Positions 59,823 through 64,000 of a stretch of DNA of 64,000 nucleotides are shown piece by piece. The translations under genes were made by a program, and so were the position numbers. The notes below the pieces were generated by a model. It searched no databases. It was not told the origin of the DNA and was given only the letters and a program-made list of their open reading frames with translations. Location: contig NZ_BBJT01000003.1 of the NCBI RefSeq assembly GCF_000739915.1, forward strand, positions 558,001-622,000. Direction: 5' to 3'. Each line of letters starts with the position of its first letter. Position 1 is the first letter of the stretch. Origin of the DNA: Paenibacillus chitinolyticus NBRC 15660 (GTDB lineage: Bacteria > Bacillota > Bacilli > Paenibacillales > NBRC-103111).

Positions 59823-61301
59823 TTAAAGCTCCACTACCTGGGTCGCAATATTGTCGCAAAATTCACGGTCATGCTCCACAAAAAGAAGGGTCGGCTTATG
59901 TTCAAGCAGCAGCTCTTCAATTTGCATCCGTGAAATGACGTCGATGAAGTTAAGCGGCTCATCCCAGATATGCAGATGAACGTTCTCGCACAGACTTTTG
60001 GCGATCAACACCTTCTTTTTCTGCCCGCCGCTATAAGACGAAATGTCCTTCTCGAATTGGACCCGCGCGAAATCCAGTTTTCTCAAGATCGATTTAAACA
60101 GGCTTTCGTCTATTCCGTTTTCCCGGGCGTAGTCGGATAAGCTGCCCCGAAGATGCGCGGTATCCTGCGATACGTAGGATATTTTCAGCCCGCTCCCCTT
60201 TCGGAAAGTGCCCGTGTAGTCGATATCTTCGCCGAGAATCAGCTTCAGAATACTTGATTTTCCGGAACCGTTTTTACCCGAAAGCGCAATCCGCTCTCCC
60301 TGCTCCACCGTAAAGCTGATATCGCTGCAGACCGTCTTATCTCCGTATTGAATCGACACGTGGTCAAGCTCGGCAAGCTGGCTTTTGTGATAAACAAGCT
60401 GGGAAATCTTCAAGCTTTCGGAGCTTTCGATGTTTTTTAAGAGATGCGAACGATCTTCAATCGCGGACTGCTGTCTTTGCTCGATGTTTTTGGAGCGTTT
60501 CATCATTTTGGCAGACTTGTGACCGATGTATCCTTTATCTACCTTGGAACCGGAATTTCTTGTCCCGTTTTTCGTCTTCTCGACCTCATGCGACCAGTTG
60601 TTTGTCCGTTTGGCCGCATCTGACAGCCGTTTGATGTCTTTTTTCAGCTTTTCGTTCTCCGCAAGCTCAAATTCGTCCTGCATTTCTTTGTTTGTCCACC
60701 AGTCCGAGAAGTTGCCTTTCCGGATTTCGATATTCGTCTTGTTAATGGACAGAATGTGATCGACGCAGTGATCGAGAAAAGCCCTGTCGTGAGAGACCAA
60801 AATAAATCCGTTTTTGTTCCTCAGATAGCTGCTGACCAGTTTGCGCGCTTCCATGTCGAGATGGTTGGTCGGTTCGTCAATGAGCAGAAAGCTATTCTCC
60901 TTAAGAAACAAGGTCGCCAGCATCACTTTCGTCTGCTCTCCGTTCGATAACGAGTCAAAAGGCCGGTCCAGCACATCCTCGGAAACTTTGAGCAAGGAAA
61001 GCTCGCGCATCAGTTCCCAATGAACATAATCCGGAAAAATGTCGCGGATCACATCCAGCGTCAGATTTTCCTTGTGATCCACCGGATAAGGAAAATATTC
61101 AAACTGGACCTGGGCGGAAATCGTTCCGCTGTATTCGTACTTGCCGAGCAGCAAGTTCAGGAACGTGGTCTTCCCCCGGCCGTTTCTCCCGGTAAAACCT
61201 AATTTCCAATCGGTATCGATCTGAAAGCTTACCTCTTCGAATATGTTATCGTAACTGCCGTCATAAGCGAAAGTCAGGTTAGAGACTCTAATCAATGACA
61301 T
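59823..61301 (-). CDS. ABC-F ribosomal protection protein (Lsa/Vga-like)
   Basis: 492 residues from the ATG at 61301 (AAAGGAGGAGG upstream), without membrane segments. Two nucleotide-binding domains: GRNGRGKT and LSNGEQTK in the first, GKNGSGKS and YSGGQKKK in the second. They are joined by a long basic linker (residues ~200-300) that enters the ribosome exit region. Such proteins dislodge lincosamides, pleuromutilins and streptogramin A. The 5' leader carries an attenuator, as in vmlR-type genes. The drug range is inferred. Confidence 0.9.
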   Translation of the reverse strand: MSLIRVSNLTFAYDGSYDNIFEEVSFQIDTDWKLGFTGRNGRGKTTFLNLLLGKYEYSGTISAQVQFEYFPYPVDHKENLTLDVIRDIFPDYVHWELMRELSLLKVSEDVLDRPFDSLSNGEQTKVMLATLFLKENSFLLIDEPTNHLDMEARKLVSSYLRNKNGFILVSHDRAFLDHCVDHILSINKTNIEIRKGNFSDWWTNKEMQDEFELAENEKLKKDIKRLSDAAKRTNNWSHEVEKTKNGTRNSGSKVDKGYIGHKSAKMMKRSKNIEQRQQSAIEDRSHLLKNIESSESLKISQLVYHKSQLAELDHVSIQYGDKTVCSDISFTVEQGERIALSGKNGSGKSSILKLILGEDIDYTGTFRKGSGLKISYVSQDTAHLRGSLSDYARENGIDESLFKSILRKLDFARVQFEKDISSYSGGQKKKVLIAKSLCENVHLHIWDEPLNFIDVISRMQIEELLLEHKPTLLFVEHDREFCDNIATQVVEL

Positions 61302-61322
61302 GATTGAATCCTCCTCCTTTGA

Positions 61323-61366
61323 ATAAAAAAATAAGAGCTGCAAGAAAGTTACCTTTCCCGCAGCTC
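61323..61366 (-). terminator. Leader terminator of the ABC-F gene (attenuator)
   Basis: On the minus strand GAGCTGC (61366-61360) pairs with GCAGCTC (61341-61335), followed by TTATTTTTTTATTC, only 22 bases before the ABC-F start. By default it would stop transcription before the gene. Confidence 0.88.
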
Positions 61367-61516
61367 AAATATAAAAACAAATCCAACCCGCGACGGGGTC
61401 AGACATGTATATCCGATTTGAGTTGAGAAGGATGTGTAACTTTCTTGCATAATAATACATAAAACTAGCGATAATTCTCGCTATTATGTTTTATTATTAT
61501 GAGCAAGAAAGTTTAC
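61340..61516 (-). promoter_or_regulatory. Antiterminator and anti-antiterminator segments in the ABC-F leader
   Basis: On the minus strand GCAAGAAAGTTAC (61448-61436) is the exact complement of GTAACTTTCTTGC (61352-61340), which overlaps the terminator's 3' arm. An earlier GTAAACTTTCTTGC (61516-61503) could also pair with the middle copy with one bulge. This gives two exclusive folds. Besides these, 61517-61710 holds nothing I can name. Confidence 0.75.
61365..61406 (-). CDS. Candidate leader peptide of the ABC-F gene
   Basis: ATG at 61406 opens MSDPVAGWICFYI and stops at 61365, exactly at the foot of the terminator. A ribosome stalled at its end would cover the terminator's 5' arm. The ribosome site is weak. 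A second overlapping frame starts at 61450 (MQESYTSF) and is an alternative. Confidence 0.45.
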   Translation of the reverse strand: MSDPVAGWICFYI

Positions 61517-61710
61517 ATTATCCTCTTCAACTCCATTCACTAAATTATTGACATAGTAGCATAGCCGCTAGTTTTTTGCAACCGCTGCCCTGCCGGATGT
61601 ATCCGTAAAAAGTAAATACGACTTGATAGGATTCGTTATTTGTGCTGCGTACACCTTTATACGACGGCGATTTTCACCGATACCCAGGTTATACCATTTT
61701 TATTCGAAAA

Positions 61711-62391
61711 TTATCCCGACCGGGCCAGACGGAATCCGAGATCGTCTATGCCAAAGGTCGGATGGCTCCGACGGCGGCACGTTGCCCCGCAGCCCCTGGC
61801 CTCTTCCGCCCAGCTGCCTCCGCGGAAAATCCGGTAGGAACCGTACACTTTTTCGTCATAGACGTCCCAGCACCACTCCCAGACATTCCCCAGCATATCG
61901 TAGAGTCCCCAGGCGTTCGGTTCCTTGGTCCCTACTTCATGTGCCCCGCCTCCCGAATTTTCGTTGTACCAGGCTATCTCATCCAGATCTCCGTATCTGT
62001 AACCGGCAGTCCCCGCTTTGCATGCGTACTGCCACTCCGCTTCCGTAGGAAGCCGGTAGCCGTCCGCCTCCCAATCGCACAGGATCGTTAGACCGTCTCC
62101 GCTTATCGAATAACATTCTTTCAGTCCGGCTTGCCGTGAAAATAAATTACAAAAAGAAACGGCTTCCTCCCAGGAAATGTTCACAGCCGGCTTCGAATTT
62201 TCGTCCGGTGAATAGGCTGAATTCGTCGTAACTGCCTTGTACATCCCCTCGGTTACAGGAAAACGGGCAAGCAGAAACGGTCTTATTTCGGCTTTCCATT
62301 TGGTATGGACACGGTCGTCTCTTAATTCGATTTCTCCGCCCGGAATGTTTACCATCGAATGGTCTATGTATGCTTTTCGTTCATCAGACAA
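61711..62391 (-). CDS. SUMF1/formylglycine-generating-enzyme-like protein
   Basis: 226 residues from a TTG at 62391, eight bases after GGGAGG. FGE-sulfatase fold: MVNIPGGEIELRDD, RFPVTEGMYKAV, RLPTEAEWQYACKAG, LYDMLGNVWEWCWDVYD and a FRGGSWAEEARGCGATCRRRS end, then GFRLA. Relatives include formylglycine generators, EgtB/OvoA-type and carbohydrate-modifying enzymes. The paired Cys of true FGE are not clearly present. No sulfatase gene is nearby; the substrate is unknown. Confidence 0.85.
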   Translation of the reverse strand: MSDERKAYIDHSMVNIPGGEIELRDDRVHTKWKAEIRPFLLARFPVTEGMYKAVTTNSAYSPDENSKPAVNISWEEAVSFCNLFSRQAGLKECYSISGDGLTILCDWEADGYRLPTEAEWQYACKAGTAGYRYGDLDEIAWYNENSGGGAHEVGTKEPNAWGLYDMLGNVWEWCWDVYDEKVYGSYRIFRGGSWAEEARGCGATCRRRSHPTFGIDDLGFRLARSG

Positions 62392-62636
62392 ACGGCCTTC
62401 CTCCCAATGACTCTGATTTTACAAATCTTACCGTGCTTGGAACCGTTAATCAATATAAACATTACCCGGGCGTGGATTTTAAGCACAGTTTATGGTTTCA
62501 GACTCACACCACGATCTGCAAAATGCGGCTTGCCGGCCGCATACTAAACGGCATGATAAAGTCCATCCCCGTCCAAAGAAAGGAGCGCGTTATCCGCATC
62601 GCTATGATTACAGGTTAACGCCATGGCGACCGTATT

Positions 62637-62664
62637 AAAAAAACCGCGATAATCGCGCGGTTTT
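62637..62664. terminator. Rho-independent terminator
   Basis: AAACCGCG with CGCGGTTTT and both A-run and T-run. The 352-base stretch 62392-62743 otherwise shows no convincing gene. Confidence 0.75.
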
Positions 62665-62743
62665 CTCAGGCATATTAGTGTGTTTTCGATAGGAGAACCT
62701 TTGGTTCCCTGCCGTTTGACCGGGGTGAGGCGAGACCCGAATC

Positions 62744-63157
62744 CTAAGAGGACAAAGAACTCTCCTCTGGAGGGTTGTCCGCCCGGAACCGGGCGGCGAT
62801 GAGCTTTTCTAGCAGCAGATGCCCCGTATACAGCCCTCCCATAATAAGCAGCATCCCAAGCGGCCCTTTCTGCAAGGCCGTCTGCCAGCCTTCGTAATAA
62901 GCAAAGACACCGGTTAACATACTTAGGCCGAGCACACCCACGAATATCTTCTTTTTGCGGGATTCTTTCTGGGGAACAGACAATAGCTTTTCACGAAGCC
63001 GGATATTCATCGCAGCCAGAGAGATCAGGACAAAATAGATCGTTTGGGCCGGGTGTGTCGAGTCGAAGAAAATAAACGAGTACACGAAATAAAAAGGGAC
63101 TCCGAACGTACCCAAAAAGATGGCGTTATAAACCAGCCTGATTTTCAGAGGGACCAC
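62744..63157 (-). CDS. Unknown four-span membrane protein
   Basis: 137 residues from a GTG at 63157, following GAAGGAGAGC and touching the preceding stop. Membrane helices near 10-30, 38-52, 72-88 and 98-115, with a basic QKESRKKK loop between the second and third. C terminus acidic/Ser-rich. Translationally coupled to the 73-residue membrane protein gene. Family not recognised. Confidence 0.65.
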   Translation of the reverse strand: MVPLKIRLVYNAIFLGTFGVPFYFVYSFIFFDSTHPAQTIYFVLISLAAMNIRLREKLLSVPQKESRKKKIFVGVLGLSMLTGVFAYYEGWQTALQKGPLGMLLIMGGLYTGHLLLEKLIAARFRADNPPEESSLSS

Positions 63158-63379
63158 TCAGCTCTCCTTCGTTTCCGGCGGAAGCACCGCCGTATTCGGT
63201 TTGGATGCCATGTACGTATCGAGAGCTTTGTTCGCTTTAAGGGCGAGCCTGATTAACACGATCAGAAGAACGATCCCTAGTACAAGCAGGACCCCGTACC
63301 CCGCCATCATCAGCATTTGAATCAGTACGAACGGATTTACCGCCGCAGCAGTTGCAGATGCACCACTATCCATATCCAT
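63158..63379 (-). CDS. Small single-span membrane protein
   Basis: 73 residues: a short acidic start (MDMDSGAS), a long hydrophobic segment LIQMLMMAGYGVLLVLGIVLL, then a basic helix and PPETKES tail. Its stop directly abuts the GTG of the next gene. Function unknown. Confidence 0.6.
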   Translation of the reverse strand: MDMDSGASATAAAVNPFVLIQMLMMAGYGVLLVLGIVLLIVLIRLALKANKALDTYMASKPNTAVLPPETKES

Positions 63380-63489
63380 CTTCCTTCCTGTAACTAAAGC
63401 TTAGATCCATCTTACGAAGCTTTTGCGGGTAAAAGCGATGTTCCGGGCCTCTGCCCACTTGTTATATTTTACCACCTCTTAAATCCTCT

Positions 63490-64000
63490 TCACAGCTCTT
63501 TATTCCCTTTATTGTCGTAAAGCTCCAATATCCCTTTCGTTACCGCGATTAATCCCGAACGAAGCTCTTCCGGCGCGAGAACATAAACGCTGCTGCCGTA
63601 ACCGAGCAGGATGCCTATAGCCGATTCCAACGTATTGAATTCGGTGTCCGTTTCCACCCAGCCGTTGTCGGCTTCGCTTGGATTCCGTACTTTTGCAAAC
63701 CGTTCTCTGGAAAAGCGGTGAAACTCAGGCTCCCTGATCTTAATTTTTGCGGGATAGCGCGGAAGCTTTGCCGTAAACTCTTTCAGTGACTGTTCCCAGT
63801 ACCCGGCAAGATCGAATGTCGCCGGCCTTGTAAAATGTTCCTCCGAGAGCTCCGCTTCAAGCAGCCGGGAAATTCTGTAGGTTCTCATCTCTCCCTCTGC
63901 TTCGGCAACCGCATACCAGATGCTGCCTTTGGCGACAAGGCCGAGCGGATGGATGATCCGCTCCGCGATCCGGTCGTCGCGCCGGTAGCGGATGCGCATC
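63490..64000 (-). CDS. WYL-domain transcriptional regulator (YafY-like), C-terminal part
   Basis: The frame is open to the right window edge, so the N-terminal HTH lies outside. About 170 residues are seen. IHPLGLVAKGSIWYAVAEAEGEMRTYRISRL is the WYL domain with its IWYAVA and RTYRISR strands. A WCX-like tail (RFSRERFAKVRN, TEFNTLESAIGILLGYG, VYVLAPEELR) follows. Such regulators sense nucleic-acid or small ligands and often repress adjacent genes. Confidence 0.85.
   Translation of the reverse strand, partial: MRIRYRRDDRIAERIIHPLGLVAKGSIWYAVAEAEGEMRTYRISRLLEAELSEEHFTRPATFDLAGYWEQSLKEFTAKLPRYPAKIKIREPEFHRFSRERFAKVRNPSEADNGWVETDTEFNTLESAIGILLGYGSSVYVLAPEELRSGLIAVTKGILELYDNKGNKEL

Noticed and set aside
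62359-62618. Two short plus-strand frames between the SUMF1-like gene and the next terminator
   Set aside because: No ribosome sites or recognisable sequence; they overlap each other and the start of the SUMF1-like gene.

Overview
The window reads as chromosome of a Gram-positive Bacillota, most likely a Paenibacillus-type bacterium. The evidence is strong AGGAGG ribosome sites, many ATGA-coupled genes, TTGACA-N17-TATAAT-type promoters, LexA and Fur boxes of the Bacillus kind, a FeoB split into two genes, and short intergenic terminators. I see no rRNA, CRISPR array or insertion sequence. The species assignment is inference.

Left part (1-26.9 kb). After the end of a SUKH-type protein come endonuclease IV, then an iron-uptake gene in which an AraC regulator runs in frame, through a Fur box, into a siderophore-binding lipoprotein. 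Next, 3.9-8.3 kb on the minus strand is a compact cluster: two thioredoxin-like proteins, a peptide-type ABC exporter, a MauE-like redox membrane protein, a beta-sandwich protein and a 57-residue, 8-cysteine leaderless peptide that resembles laterosporulin-type defensin-like bacteriocins. A chorismate-lyase-like gene and a tandem GNAT gene follow. A MurNAc-type sugar locus comes next (ABC permeases, binding protein, MurQ, RpiR/MurR regulator; an AnmK kinase lies 6 kb away). Then come a CoaD paralogue coupled to a phosphoesterase, feoA with a split feoB, an APC permease, and a MarR-MFS pair.

Middle (27.0-44.4 kb). This is a contractile phage tail module with no head, portal, terminase or integrase genes: sheath, tube, tail chaperone with a programmed -1 frameshift site, tape measure, hub, spike, baseplate, tail fibre, then amidase and holin. 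It is governed by an Xre repressor, an ArpU-type factor and two LexA-type boxes. I interpret it as an R-type tailocin.

Right part (44.7-64 kb). Housekeeping and accessory genes: NUDIX, aldehyde dehydrogenase, DinB, a frameshifted quinone oxidoreductase with a divergent LysR gene, an NCS2 purine permease, a Crp/Fnr regulator next to a frameshifted flavohaemoglobin gene with a Crp/Fnr palindrome, and a GHL10 hydrolase. A 3' fragment of tRNA-Phe at 56.93 kb begins a visibly AT-richer stretch (IscA-like protein, MFS pump, SufR-like regulator, ABC-F resistance protein with a leader attenuator), which looks like an acquired island. SUMF1-like, small membrane and WYL-regulator genes end the window.
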